A DNA stretch of 64,000 nt, from positions 1 to 64,000 of the forward strand of contig JALOON010000076.1 in NCBI GenBank assembly GCA_025454405.1, in the 5' to 3' direction. Positions 17,400-27,072 of the stretch are shown here, piece after piece (position 1 is the first letter of the stretch; every line of letters begins with the position of its first letter). The translations under genes were made by a program, and so were the position numbers. The stretch comes from Oscillatoriaceae cyanobacterium Prado104 (GTDB taxonomy: Bacteria > Cyanobacteriota > Cyanobacteriia > Cyanobacteriales > Microcoleaceae). The notes beneath the pieces were generated by a model. That model searched no databases, was not told the origin of the DNA, and saw only the letters and a program-made list of their open reading frames with translations.

Positions 17400-17630
17400 G
17401 GGTTAGCCTGTAGACTGGTGAGTGCCGACACTACCAGAAAGAAGCAGGAAGTAAGTGCCAAAGTCCAGAGCTGTACAGCTCTGGGTAGCTTTGGGTAAAT
17501 CTTATGTAACGGCTGACAACAGCCTCGTTAAGAGTCAACGAAGCAGGAAGAAAGGTGAAGAGGCGCGGTTTCAACCCGCCTCGTAACATCCTTTAAGAAT
17601 CCCCGCGCATTTATGCCGGGGAGTAAGTCA
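17400..17630 (+). ncRNA. Candidate TnpB right-end / omega-RNA-like region
   Basis: After the tnpB stop comes a structured stretch ending in two hairpins: GAGGCG/CGCCTC (17560-17565 with 17577-17582) and CCCCG-GCA/TGC-CGGGG (17601-17620), then AGTAAGTCAA. The solo copy at 24003-24112 has the same order of elements. TnpB guide RNAs are known to come from exactly this position, spanning the tnpB 3' end and right end. Transcription is not shown. Confidence 0.5.
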
Positions 17631-17637
17631 ATTAATA

Positions 17638-17949
17638 TTAATAACGCGCCCCTCCACCTCCGCGAGCAAATTTTCCGCCACCGCCCCGATTGCCGCGACC
17701 GTCGTCTTCGCGGGGCTTGGCTTTGTTAACCTTGAGGTCGCGACCCATCCACTCAGCTCCGTCGAGAGCGTTAATCGCTGCTTCTTCTTCAGCATCGGTT
17801 GACATTTCTACAAAACCGAAGCCGCGGGGGCGACTGGTTTCTCTGTCGGTGGGTAAGTGTACGCGCTTGACTGTTCCGTATTCGGCAAATACGCTGATGA
17901 TGTCTTCTTGGGTAACTTTGTACGATAAGTTACCAACGTATATCGACAT
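17638..17949 (-). CDS. RRM RNA-binding protein (Rbp type)
   Basis: 103 residues: a single RRM (about 1-80) with RNP2 IYVGNLSY and RNP1 RGFGFVEM, then a glycine-rich tail (GNRGGGGKFARGGGG). This is the cyanobacterial Rbp family, often cold- or stress-induced, binding mRNAs and affecting thylakoid mRNA localisation. Start: the ATG at 17949 has a GGAG box nine bases upstream and begins at MSIYVGN, the family start. The upstream 100 bases (17950-18080) are free of genes and could be a long 5' leader. Confidence 0.92.
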   Translation of the reverse strand: MSIYVGNLSYKVTQEDIISVFAEYGTVKRVHLPTDRETSRPRGFGFVEMSTDAEEEAAINALDGAEWMGRDLKVNKAKPREDDGRGNRGGGGKFARGGGGARY

Positions 17950-18146
17950 GAGGAATAACTCCAAAATTTAGATAGTGTAAAGATTTCAGTTTCGGAGAGC
18001 TCCCTGCCGATACAGAAGGGCAAGTTTTTAGACAATTCTGTAGCAATGAACAAAGCCTGCAACCGAATCTGATTCACACTAGGTACTTTAGCACAGAATC
18101 GCTCCTACTGATGGGGTTTGGGCGGTTAGTTGTGTAGGGGGACTGT

Positions 18147-19439
18147 TCAGCGCAGGTAAGATAGGTCAACCCCGCCAAAGTTGGTGCACAAAGCTAGATT
18201 GAGGTTTTCTAAGGCTTTGACCAACCAAACGACGCCTTCTCTGGCGCGAAATTCGTAGTGAGCGAACAAAATTGCCAGTCGCTTTTCTAGGTAGGGTTTG
18301 ACTTTATCGCAAATTAGGACAATTTTTAGCAACAGACCGATGGTTTGGGTGGGGCCGAGGTTTGAGATCAGGTCAATGAAGACAAAATGGTTGGGCCTGT
18401 GAGGACTCTCTACTACTAAAAAGTTCAACAACTGGCTGCAAGTTCTCATCATCAAAACTTCGTTGAATTTCCGATCGTCGCTGTGAGGAAAGGTGTTCTG
18501 TAATTGCTTATACAATTTTTGATTGAATTGACCTTTGCCGTAGGGATCGTGGCTAACGGTCGAAATCAGGTATTCATATAAGTCGTCTTTGAAGGAACGG
18601 TAGGATTGGCTTTCGCTCGTACTGGCCCGAAAGCTACCGGCTAGTTGTTTGTATGTATTGCCTGCTTCTACTTTGCCAACAAATTGTTTGAGGGCAAAGA
18701 ACAGTTCCGGGTCGCTTAACAGAGTTGGGTTTTTTATATTCTGTATAGGTCTGCCAAAGGAGATAGATGTAAAACGGCGGGCGACCTGACTTTTTCTCAC
18801 TTGGTGAGCGACGTACTGGGAGAGGTCGATTTCAAATTGCTGCTGTTTTTGAGCTTGGATTTTCTTGATGACTTTCTGCTGTTCGTAGTTGCTGTCGTCG
18901 GTGAGGAGGCAGTGATTCCAGAGGTAGGGATAGCGGGGAATTAAGGTGCCGAGGGACTGACTGGCGGGGGTTTTGCCGTTAGTGCTGCCTGCCGAGTTGT
19001 CGGTGATGACTTGAGCCAAGCGCTTGAGGGTGAGGTACTGTTCGCTGGCGGTAAATTGATGTATTAATCTGGGAAGTCTGCCGATCGCGCGGCTGTATCC
19101 GGCACCTGAAGGTTTGGGAACCAATTCAAACAAGGCAATCAGTTCGGGAATGGCTTTTTGCTTGCCGGGATAGGGCTGCCAGCGATTGATGGCGATGTGG
19201 CAGCAGCGATTGAGGATGTATTTGAATTCTTGTTCGGCCCCCTTGGAGGCTGCTATGGTTTCGAGGGCTGCTGCAACGGCGCGATCGGGATAGCCGCTGC
19301 CACAGACAAACAACTGGCGAAATCGATCGATCGATTCGGCTGGTTGCTCTGTTTGTACCACTTGCAGCAGGTGGTTGTACAGTATTTGTTCTTGTGCGTG
19401 AGTTTGTCGGTTGTAACTATCTGTCCAGGTATTGTTCAC
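18147..19439 (-). CDS. Conserved hypothetical protein, helical
   Basis: About 430 residues that I do not recognise. No signal peptide or membrane helix. Mostly amphipathic helices with a central low-complexity charged stretch (KKIQAQKQQQFEIDLSQYV), a conserved-looking SFRASTSESQSYRSFKDDLYEYL segment, and a hydrophobic C-terminal half (FVFIDLISNLGPTQTIGLLLKIVLICD). Start: a strong GGAGG (19449-19453) sits nine bases before a GTG at 19439; the ATG at 19448 touches the GGAGG directly and a TTG at 19466 lies in front of it, so GTG is preferred. It is separate from both neighbours. Confidence 0.65.
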   Translation of the reverse strand: MNNTWTDSYNRQTHAQEQILYNHLLQVVQTEQPAESIDRFRQLFVCGSGYPDRAVAAALETIAASKGAEQEFKYILNRCCHIAINRWQPYPGKQKAIPELIALFELVPKPSGAGYSRAIGRLPRLIHQFTASEQYLTLKRLAQVITDNSAGSTNGKTPASQSLGTLIPRYPYLWNHCLLTDDSNYEQQKVIKKIQAQKQQQFEIDLSQYVAHQVRKSQVARRFTSISFGRPIQNIKNPTLLSDPELFFALKQFVGKVEAGNTYKQLAGSFRASTSESQSYRSFKDDLYEYLISTVSHDPYGKGQFNQKLYKQLQNTFPHSDDRKFNEVLMMRTCSQLLNFLVVESPHRPNHFVFIDLISNLGPTQTIGLLLKIVLICDKVKPYLEKRLAILFAHYEFRAREGVVWLVKALENLNLALCTNFGGVDLSYLR

Positions 19440-19854
19440 TTGTATCATCCTCCGAGGCTTTGGCAAGAGCTTTTAGCGCTGTTGGCTCGATCGATTTGGC
19501 TGATGCTTCGCCTGACTAGAGTTAACGTATCTGTTTGCTGCTAAGTGCTTTGGTCTAGCAATTCTCAGCACCAGATCGGGTGGATTTTTTTGCTCAAACA
19601 ATTGATTAGTACCAGCATTACACGCTCTGTTACTAGCTATCAACGATCGGACGCAAAAAGTCGTTGAAATTTTGTCAAATATTTGTGAAGATAGCGGGAT
19701 AAAACTCAGGATTTATTTATCTGCTGGCAATTTAGTATTAGTATTATTTTAGATCCTGTCCTTGCCAGCTACCCGCTTTTGCTGAATTCTGGAAGATGCT
19801 GCTGCTGCCTCCAGGACGAAAATCGGGGATCGAGGGAAGGAAATTAGTTGAAGT
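19440..19854. other. Intergenic region between divergent genes
   Basis: About 400 bases between the minus-strand gene at 18147 and murF. No repeats of the usual kind and no RNA seen; it must hold the promoters of both genes. Confidence 0.5.
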
Positions 19855-21255
19855 GTGAGTGCTAGCCAAATGGTTTGTCGCGTTACTGTTACCCAACTTG
19901 CGGAAATTTTGTCTGTTCCTTTGCCGGATTCGTCCGATCGCGTTTTCACAGAAACTTTGTGCGAGGGGATTGCTACCGATACGCGCACCCTGAAAGGAGG
20001 AGAAGTGTTTTTAGCACTGCGCGGCGAAAATTTTGACGGGCATCAATTTATTGCAAAAGCTAGGGACTTAGGGGCGATCGCGGCTGTTGTCGATCGCGCA
20101 CAGCAAGCAGAAGTTCCCGATTTCCCCGTATTGAGAGTTGATGACACTTTAAAAGCCTATCAATCGATCGCCCGTTGGTGGCGAGATCGCTTCAACATAC
20201 CGATAGTTGCTGTTACCGGGTCCGTAGGTAAAACTACTGCCAAAGAACTGATTGCGACGGTTTTGTCAACTGGGGGAAACGTTCTTAAAACTCAACTCAA
20301 CTACAACAATGAAATCGGAGTGCCAAAAACCCTGTTAGATTTGTTGCCATCGCACAATTATGCTGTCATTGAAATGGGAATGCGAGGTCTAGGTGAAATT
20401 GCGCTGCTCTCGCAAATTGCCCGCCCGAATATTGCGGTAATTACTAATGTCGGAACTGCCCATATCGGGCGGTTAGGTTCCGAAGAAGCGATCGCGATCG
20501 CTAAATGCGAATTGTTGGCCGAAATGCCGTCCGATAGCATTGCGGTTCTCAATCACGATAACGATCGCTTAATAGCAACTGGGGCAAAATTTTGGTCGGG
20601 AAAAACTTTAACTTACGGCTTAGAAGGCGGAGATTTGTGCGGGGAATTGTTAGGTAACGATACTATACTGGTGGAAGGTATACAACTGCCGCTGCCGCTG
20701 CCGGGAAGGCACAATGCTGTAAATTATTTAGCAGCTTTGGCTGTAGGAAAAATCTTAGGTATTAATTGGGAAAATTTACAGCAAGGTTTGTCCGTGCAGT
20801 TGCCGGATGGTAGGGCGCGCCGCTACGAATTGCCCGACGATATTGTAATTTTAGATGAAACTTACAATGCAGGTTTAGAATCGATGCTGGCGGGATTGAG
20901 ATTGCTGGCAGATACTCCGGGAAAACGCCGAATCGCGGTGTTGGGAACGATGAAAGAGTTGGGTGAAAGGTCGATCGAATTTCACCGACAAGTAGGCAAA
21001 GCTGCGCGAGATTTAAACCTCGATGCTTTGTTTGTGTTTGCCGATTTTGCAGAAGCTGCTGCGATGGCTGGCGGTGCGGCGGGAATGCATTTTGTGGAAG
21101 TAGCAGATCTGGAAGCTGAGAATTCTCGCGATGTGTTGGCAAAGCATTTATCAGAGTTTGTGACAGCGGGCGATCGAATTTTATTTAAAGCTTCTCATTC
21201 GGTGGAATTACATCGAGTTGTGGAAAAATTTAAACAGTTGACAGTTGACAGTTGA
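19855..21255 (+). CDS. murF: UDP-N-acetylmuramoyl-tripeptide--D-alanyl-D-alanine ligase
   Basis: Last cytoplasmic amino-acid addition of peptidoglycan precursor synthesis. 466 residues in the Mur ligase layout: N-terminal substrate domain (TDTRTLKGGEVFLALRGENFDGH), central ATPase with P-loop AVTGSVGKTTAKE, MGMRGLGEI and TNVGTAHIGRLGS, and C-terminal domain with DETYNAGLESMLAGL and VLGTMKELG, all MurF-specific. Start: GTG at 19855 with GGAAGG about a dozen bases upstream; an ATG at 19870 is the alternative. No other mur gene adjoins it. Confidence 0.94.
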   Translation: MSASQMVCRVTVTQLAEILSVPLPDSSDRVFTETLCEGIATDTRTLKGGEVFLALRGENFDGHQFIAKARDLGAIAAVVDRAQQAEVPDFPVLRVDDTLKAYQSIARWWRDRFNIPIVAVTGSVGKTTAKELIATVLSTGGNVLKTQLNYNNEIGVPKTLLDLLPSHNYAVIEMGMRGLGEIALLSQIARPNIAVITNVGTAHIGRLGSEEAIAIAKCELLAEMPSDSIAVLNHDNDRLIATGAKFWSGKTLTYGLEGGDLCGELLGNDTILVEGIQLPLPLPGRHNAVNYLAALAVGKILGINWENLQQGLSVQLPDGRARRYELPDDIVILDETYNAGLESMLAGLRLLADTPGKRRIAVLGTMKELGERSIEFHRQVGKAARDLNLDALFVFADFAEAAAMAGGAAGMHFVEVADLEAENSRDVLAKHLSEFVTAGDRILFKASHSVELHRVVEKFKQLTVDS

Positions 21256-21540
21256 AGGAAGAAGGAAGAAGGAAGAAGGAAGAAGGAAAGATTCTCCCCA
21301 TTCCCCAATCGAAAATCGAAAATTGAAAAATCGAAAATCCCCCAACATCCAATCCCCAATCCCCAATCCCCAATCGTTTGACAGTTGACAGCACGTAGGG
21401 TGCGTCGCCACAAAAAATTTTCGATATAAACCAAGATTCAACGAGCGACGCACCCTACAATTTATAATGGGGATGAATCACCCGGATTTGCGATCGGATC
21501 GGATCGCTTTACTTTTGCTGCGATCGTGCTGACAGCTTTT
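21256..21540. repeat. Heptanucleotide arrays and a 14-bp inverted repeat
   Basis: GGAAGAA array (21255-21288), CCCAATC/CAATCCC array (about 21300-21376), then arms GTAGGGTGCGTCGC (21395-21408) and GCGACGCACCCTAC (21445-21458), perfectly complementary. Non-coding repeat filler typical of this genome. Confidence 0.75.
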
Positions 21541-21547
21541 TGTTCAA

Positions 21548-21822
21548 TCACTTGTTCAACCAAAAAATGATGAATTGACAGTAAGGCTCATATTGAGATT
21601 TATCATTTACATTACTGTATTTGGCGATTTCTTTACTTAAGATGGCTGCTGTCCATGACTTAGATGGATATTTTTTATCCAATCCCATAATAACAGCATC
21701 CAGAACTGCTTTCCGCAGTTGTAAGTCCTTTCTTTCAGTGGCATGTCTTGAATATGTCCGCAGTTTGAACAGGGCTTGCTCGAAGGGAACCAACGGTCAG
21801 CAACTAAACATCGGTACACCAT
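21548..21822 (-). pseudogene. TnpB zinc-ribbon fragment fused to unknown sequence
   Basis: From 21822 down to about 21709 the minus strand encodes VADRWFPSSKPCSNCGHIQ and DMPLKERTYNC, the TnpB zinc-ribbon region up to its third cysteine. Homology then ends. In another frame a coding-like stretch follows (KAVLDAVIMGLDKKYPSKSW … QFIIFWLNK, stop at 21548) that I do not recognise. Most likely a chimeric scrap. The remaining bases up to 22356 contain no supported gene. Confidence 0.65.
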
Positions 21823-22356
21823 AGATATTTGTCTATTAGTGTACCGCTTTGTCTATTTATTCGCTACCTAGGTACTAACTCTACTACATTATCGTACTTG
21901 CTGTTTGCTAGCGATCGTCCCCTGCTCGACAAGGACACCGCAGCTTTCAAGGCTGAGAAAAATGTATCAAACCTTTACTTTTTACCGAGCCACCGATCGA
22001 ACTCGTCAAGCCGCGATTCAGTCCTGACAGCACTAGGCCTTCACAATTCCAGCTCTTGAAATTTTATTTATTGGTATTTATACTTGCTCACTTGGTGATA
22101 CATAAAGATTTATAAAGTTTTGTCAACGCCTGGAGCATCTTAAATTAAAATCTTCTCATAAAAAAGACTGTTTCTTGACGATCGCAAATTGTAAAAAAGA
22201 ATTTAAATCTCAAGCTGTGAGTAAGATAGAGGATTTGTCAGTCAAAGATTTTTTGAATAAGCAAAAGCTATCGAGGTCGATCGCTCATAACAGCAGTGCA
22301 ACAAAAAGCAAAAATACCCGCCCGATCGAGCTTAGTTCAGGTTTGGATAGGTGTTA

Positions 22357-24006
22357 ATGGAACAGCTTAACCCCATGATGGATCTCGATTGTTTCGCTTA
22401 CGGCACGGGTCACGCAGGTGAAGGGGTCTGTTTGCTAGTCCGCATGGGGCCGCACCGGATTTTACTCGACTGCGGTATAGAGGACGTTACACCCCTTTGG
22501 GCAGATCTCGATCGACCGCTGCCAGCAGATTTAGTCCTGTGCACTCACGCACACTCCGATCACGCCAGAGGTTTGCTAGCACTCCACCAAACTTTCCCGC
22601 AGTTGCCAATTTACGCCAGCGAAGTCACGACCCAACTGCTACCCCTCAACTGGCCGGAAGAGGCTCGAACGCCTGAGTCGCGCTTCTGTCAGGCCCTGCC
22701 TTGGCTGTCGGCGGTCGAACTGAGGCGGGGACTGAGCGTGCAGTTGTTTCCATCGGGGCATTTGCCGGGGGCGGCGGCCGTGCTGCTGACTTATACAGCG
22801 CCCCACCGCACTTACACCCTGGTGTACACGGGCGATTTTTTCCTGTCCAATTCGCGTTTGGTAGAAGGGCTGCCCCTGGGAGAACTCAGGGGACTTAAGC
22901 CGGACGTGCTGATTTTAGAGGGAAGTTACGGCACCGCCCGCCACCCCCACCGCCGGCAACTGGAAAATCAGTTGGCGGAACGCATTCACCGGGCGATTGC
23001 AGAAGGATACTCGGTACTGCTGCCCGCGCCGACTCTGGGCTTGGGTCAAGAACTGCTGATGTTGCTGCGCAGCCACCACTACTTCACCGGCCGCGACTTG
23101 GATATCTGGGTAGACGGCACTGTTGCCGACGGGTGCAACGCTTATCTGGAATTGCTGCCGCACTTTCCGACTGCGGTGCAAAATTTTGCCCAGCACCAAC
23201 CCCTGTTTTGGGACGAAAGGGTGAGGCCCCGCTTGCGCCGTTTGCTGCCGGAACAGCGCCAGTTCTTGGGCAAGACGCCGTGCATCGCGATCGTTGACAG
23301 AACTGCAGATTTAAACTTGTATGCGGGCGATCGTACCGCTGATTGGATCGTGCTAGCCTCTCAAAAGCCCGGATATCCCGCCTGGGAATGGCAGGGAAAC
23401 AGACAAGCATCCAGAATCAGAAGCATCGAAACATATTTGCTCGCCGAACACTGCGACGGTCCGGGAACTACGCAGCTAATTCACAATTTGCGCCCCCAGC
23501 ACGTAATTTTAGTCCACGGAGCGCCTGCGTATTTGGCCGACCTCGCTAACTTGGACGAACTGCGAAATCGCTATCAGTTGCACACGCCAGCCCCCGGCAC
23601 TCTGGTAGAACTGCCTCTGGGCGAAACATTCATCCAACCCGCGATTCCGGAAACAAGTTACGAGGGGGAACTCAGCGAGTTGGGGACGGAGGTAGCGATT
23701 AGTTTGCCCAGTCAGATTACAGCCGACCCCCGGTGGGCGAATTTTGCAGATACGGGTTTGGTGGAAGCGCGCTGGCAGGGTGAAGAACTGGTACTGCGGG
23801 GACTCGGCCAGCGGGAACTGCTGTCTCAAGGTAGCGATCGCATTCGCACTACCCATCTCGAATGTTGCGGCAACTGCCAGCACTATCGAGGTCAGCGCTG
23901 TTGGAATCAGTTAAGTGCTTTGTTCGGCTTTAAAGTTACCCCTGATGGTTACTGTCCCGTTTTTGAAGCGATGCCCGAGTTTTATCTACCTGACGAAGAA
24001 TTGTAG
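22357..24006 (+). CDS. MBL-fold / beta-CASP metallo-hydrolase (RNA-processing type)
   Basis: About 549 residues. Metallo-beta-lactamase domain: THAHSDHARG carries the HxHxDH zinc motif, followed by PSGHLPGAAAVLLT and YTGDFFLSNSRLVEG. Beta-CASP insertion about 200-360; near the end of the fold NLRPQHVILVHG provides the last His. A C-terminal cysteine cluster (CCGNCQHYRGQRCWN … GYCPVF) of five cysteines is probably a metal-binding add-on. Homologues are CPSF73-like or RNase J-like nucleases; ribonuclease action is inferred. Start: ATG at 22357 rather than the GTG at 22351. The solo TnpB right end begins at its stop codon. Confidence 0.88.
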   Translation: MEQLNPMMDLDCFAYGTGHAGEGVCLLVRMGPHRILLDCGIEDVTPLWADLDRPLPADLVLCTHAHSDHARGLLALHQTFPQLPIYASEVTTQLLPLNWPEEARTPESRFCQALPWLSAVELRRGLSVQLFPSGHLPGAAAVLLTYTAPHRTYTLVYTGDFFLSNSRLVEGLPLGELRGLKPDVLILEGSYGTARHPHRRQLENQLAERIHRAIAEGYSVLLPAPTLGLGQELLMLLRSHHYFTGRDLDIWVDGTVADGCNAYLELLPHFPTAVQNFAQHQPLFWDERVRPRLRRLLPEQRQFLGKTPCIAIVDRTADLNLYAGDRTADWIVLASQKPGYPAWEWQGNRQASRIRSIETYLLAEHCDGPGTTQLIHNLRPQHVILVHGAPAYLADLANLDELRNRYQLHTPAPGTLVELPLGETFIQPAIPETSYEGELSELGTEVAISLPSQITADPRWANFADTGLVEARWQGEELVLRGLGQRELLSQGSDRIRTTHLECCGNCQHYRGQRCWNQLSALFGFKVTPDGYCPVFEAMPEFYLPDEEL

Positions 24007-24112
24007 AGCAGGAAGAAATACGGTCAAAGCAGAAAAATAAAGAAGCACGGCTTCAGCCTGCTTCTATGCAACCTTTGGGTATGTCCTCCCTAAATGCGCT
24101 GGGAGGAGTCAA
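24003..24112 (+). ncRNA. Solo TnpB right-end / omega-RNA-like element
   Basis: Same layout as 17540-17630: GCAGGAAGAAA, hairpin GAAGCA/TGCTTC (24042-24047 with 24059-24064), an ACCTTTGGGTAT spacer, hairpin CCTCCC/GGGAGG (24085-24090 with 24101-24106) and AGTCAA. No tnpB coding sequence is beside it. It may be a relic or, if transcribed by readthrough from the upstream gene, an orphan guide-like RNA. Confidence 0.5.
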
Positions 24113-24121
24113 TCCCAGCAA

Positions 24122-24433
24122 TCAATCCAAATTAGATTCGGGGTAGCGATCGCGAATTTGTTCGGCTTCTGGACAATCATCAGAAACTAGAGGTTCGCAG
24201 TTGGTTCTCGATACCGAAGCCAACTTCTGGGATACAGCTCCAATACTTTCGAGACGCACCATTTCTTCCCAGGAGCTAATTTCGTCTTCTTCCTCAGTTT
24301 CGTAGCGCAGCGTGACTAGATCCCCTTCAATATCTAGGATACGAGCGCGCTCTATCCAACGTTGCTGATCTCGAAGAAAAATAGAAACCTCACGACCATC
24401 ACAACAGAGTTGATAGATTTTGCGCTGTAGCAT
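24122..24433 (-). CDS. Conserved cyanobacterial small protein (DUF6679-like)
   Basis: 103 residues. Begins MLQRKIYQLCCDGREVSIFL, then RDQQRWIERARILDIEGDLVTLRYETEEEDEISSWEEMVRLESIGAV: an acidic beta-rich core resembling a small barrel, and an acidic C-terminal tail. I recall this as a cyanobacterium-wide family (DUF6679) of unknown function; the name is from memory. No membrane segment. It converges with the MBL gene, separated by the TnpB-end element. Confidence 0.75.
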   Translation of the reverse strand: MLQRKIYQLCCDGREVSIFLRDQQRWIERARILDIEGDLVTLRYETEEEDEISSWEEMVRLESIGAVSQKLASVSRTNCEPLVSDDCPEAEQIRDRYPESNLD

Positions 24434-25017
24434 TTGTCAGTTCTCCTGCGCAGTGTATTTGCTTAAAAACCTTGCCTGTCTGCGGTAACGTACTTTGAGT
24501 TTTACATCGGCAGGCACAGCCCTACAGACCGGCCAGTTTCACGTTTCCCGAGACTCGAACACCGATGGGAATTACCAAATCAATGGTATCACCAAATCTA
24601 CCCGCTACGCTATTTATTATTCTTGCAAATTGTGCTCTCGACCGCACCAGGGTTTCAGTTGTTCAGCAGCATGGAAGCAGCACCAGGACTTGACGCAGCG
24701 ATCGCTCCGAGGCGACACTCAAACAACAAGATAAACAACAGATCCCGCAAGCTCAGACCAAATCTCGTTCGTTTGGAAGATGAAACAGACCCAAGCAGTC
24801 AATTTTTTGGCAAATTATGCGACCCGAATCCACAAGTAACTTTAAACTTGACCCGAATGCGATCGCGATCGCTGACAGCAGGCAGCCGCTAAATGTAAAA
24901 GATGGTAGCGATCGACAATTAGCTTCAAATCGGGTCAGCGCAGAGGCGGTTAAGCTAGAAGAATTGCGGTTTTCCAAAAATAAGTAAAGGCGAACCAGTG
25001 AATAAGGAGGCTAATTG
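24434..25017. other. Intergenic region, no supported gene
   Basis: 580 bases. Overlapping short frames on both strands look like chance frames and none has a ribosome site plus protein-like composition. A tRNA-like T-arm sequence near 24548-24562 was examined and rejected. The AAGGAGG at 25004-25010 belongs to the next gene. Confidence 0.5.
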
Positions 25018-27072
25018 ATGGTATACGCAGAAAATTGGTCGCAGCCGTCGATCTTTGAACAAGCGCGATCGGGCAACTTTCAAGCCCTGAACTACTGGAT
25101 AGACAGCTTGCTGCGACCCGAAGGAATTGACGCCCGCGTCGAAGCAGCTCATGCCGGTTGCGTGCAGATTTTGGTAGAATTCGGGCGCGAATTTGCGTCA
25201 GATACAAACTTTGGCAATCCGCTGCGGGAAGGCTTAGTTAAATTTATCTGCCACCAACTCTGGAGGCTCAACTCTCCTGCAGTAGAAGGAGTGCGAATTA
25301 AAGCACGTTTGGCTGGGGAACCAGACATTCTCTGGAAACAGTCAGTGCGTATAGTAACTCCGGCCAACCGCCGGCGCCGGCGTTACCGTTCCCTACTTGT
25401 TATCGATTGGGTTAAATTTAAAACGTACCGTTCTCTGCTGCTAGTGGGTTCGGCACTTGCCTCATTTATTTTGGGGTGTTGGGTCAGCTACCACGAGGCT
25501 CTGGCAATGCGGTTAGTTCCGATCGACTCCCAACAGCAGCAGGCACTTGTCATGTCGGGACCGCCACCAAAACGTCCGGATACCGTACAAGCTGCCTTAG
25601 AAGTAGTACCAGTGGTGCAGCAAAAGCAGGTACTTTACCCTGACGACCCAACGGTGACGCTGATGTTCGGAGGTAATGTAAATCTGTCGGATGCGCTGGC
25701 AGGATCGGCAGCCAAAGATTACCAATGGGGCTTCGCAAAAATGGACGAGTACCGACAAGCAGATGTGTCGATGGTTAATCTAGAAAACCCCTTGACTCGC
25801 TCTACTTTGGGAGCCGCTAAAAAACAGTTAAGTTTTAGGGCAGATCCGGAATCGGTGCAAGTATTAAAGGCGGGCGGAGTGGATATTGTCAATTTGGCAA
25901 ACAACCACGCTATGGACTACGAGGAACCCGGACTGGTGGAAACTATAAATACTCTAGATAATGCCGGCATCCATCACTTGGGGGCCGGTCGAGATATTAA
26001 AGAAGCGCGGCGTCCGGATATTATTGAGGTTAAAGGTCAGCGGATCGCGTACCTCAGTTATTTCGACGCTGACCTTCACGCAGCAGATCCGGGGAAAGCA
26101 GGGACTAATGCCCGCCGCAACAACCGCGTGGCGGAGGATATTCGCGCTCTCAGGGGTCAGGTGGACTGGATTGTGGTTAATTATCACTGGGGAGTGGAAT
26201 TGGCAGATTATCCGGGAGACTGGCAGATAGATTTGGCACGCTTTACGATCGACCAAGGAGCGGATCTGGTGGTGGGACACCACCCCCATGTTTTGCAAGG
26301 TGCAGAAATTTACAAAGACCGACCGATTGTCTACTCGCTGGGCAATTTTATTTTCGGTGGCAACGCGCGCAGCGATTACGATACAGCAGTGCTGAAAGTA
26401 TCGCTCCGAGACCGTTCCATGAAGGTAGAGTTTTTGCCTGTAGAGGTGAAAAAGTTTCAGCCGAAAGTGGTGGAAGGTGCTAAAGGGTCTCGCATCCTCA
26501 AACATATCGAGCAGATTTCCAGTATTTTTGACAAGCCGATGCGATCGCAAGTAGTCCTCGAAACCCCTGTTTCGGGAATGCCGGTTCAAATCCCGGCACG
26601 CACCGGTACTTACAGGCAGCCGAATTCTCAAGTTCCCGCAGGACAGGACGCTATTCCAGGGCCGGGACAAACCAAACCGACTCCGGTTTTGCCACCTTTG
26701 CCCCAGGCTCCCAAACAGCAGGAAAGTTCGTCATTGTTCCAGAACGGAACTGCCCCGGCTGCTGAGTCAAGCCCGACTCCGACTCCAGAGTTGCCGACGC
26801 GCAACTTGCCAGATCGACCTCAGAAACCCGATCGGGATACAGCGGAGCCGTTTACTCGAGAGCCATTTATCAAAGAACCTTTCATTGCTCCCCCATCCCC
26901 GAGTTCCGAGGTGCTACCGAGTCCGCAAAGCTATCTGCCCGCAACTCCATCTCTGTCTTTTAAAGTCGCTGTGAAACAGCAGCCCCCAACAGGAATGGCT
27001 GCAGGTACTTGCATCTCTAGCAACCGCTGCAAGACCATCGCCCTGCCACAGCTAAATGCGGGTATGGGTTAG
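25018..27072 (+). CDS. CapA-family (poly-gamma-glutamate capsule type) protein
   Basis: 684 residues. A cyanobacterial N-terminal domain (1-125) is followed by a basic stretch (NRRRRRYRS) and one membrane helix about 139-160. The CapA metallophosphatase-like domain spans about 210-490 with NLENPLT, NLANNHAMDY, VNYHWGVEL, VVGHHPHVLQG and YSLGNFIFGG. A proline/glutamine-rich tail (520-640) follows. CapA proteins act in capsule or poly-gamma-glutamate export; in cyanobacteria the substrate is unknown, so a cell-surface role is inferred. Start: AAGGAGG at 25004-25010 is seven bases from the ATG at 25018. Confidence 0.88.
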   Translation: MVYAENWSQPSIFEQARSGNFQALNYWIDSLLRPEGIDARVEAAHAGCVQILVEFGREFASDTNFGNPLREGLVKFICHQLWRLNSPAVEGVRIKARLAGEPDILWKQSVRIVTPANRRRRRYRSLLVIDWVKFKTYRSLLLVGSALASFILGCWVSYHEALAMRLVPIDSQQQQALVMSGPPPKRPDTVQAALEVVPVVQQKQVLYPDDPTVTLMFGGNVNLSDALAGSAAKDYQWGFAKMDEYRQADVSMVNLENPLTRSTLGAAKKQLSFRADPESVQVLKAGGVDIVNLANNHAMDYEEPGLVETINTLDNAGIHHLGAGRDIKEARRPDIIEVKGQRIAYLSYFDADLHAADPGKAGTNARRNNRVAEDIRALRGQVDWIVVNYHWGVELADYPGDWQIDLARFTIDQGADLVVGHHPHVLQGAEIYKDRPIVYSLGNFIFGGNARSDYDTAVLKVSLRDRSMKVEFLPVEVKKFQPKVVEGAKGSRILKHIEQISSIFDKPMRSQVVLETPVSGMPVQIPARTGTYRQPNSQVPAGQDAIPGPGQTKPTPVLPPLPQAPKQQESSSLFQNGTAPAAESSPTPTPELPTRNLPDRPQKPDRDTAEPFTREPFIKEPFIAPPSPSSEVLPSPQSYLPATPSLSFKVAVKQQPPTGMAAGTCISSNRCKTIALPQLNAGMG

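Noticed and set aside
24540-24620. tRNA-like sequence on the minus strand (GGTGTTCGAGTCTCGG T-arm look)
   Set aside because: Arms do not pair into a cloverleaf; the anticodon loop has the wrong size and no acceptor stem is found.
24495-24892. Two overlapping plus-strand ORFs of 79 and 89 codons
   Set aside because: No ribosome site, no hydrophobic/polar pattern, and each overlaps the other and minus-strand frames of similar quality.
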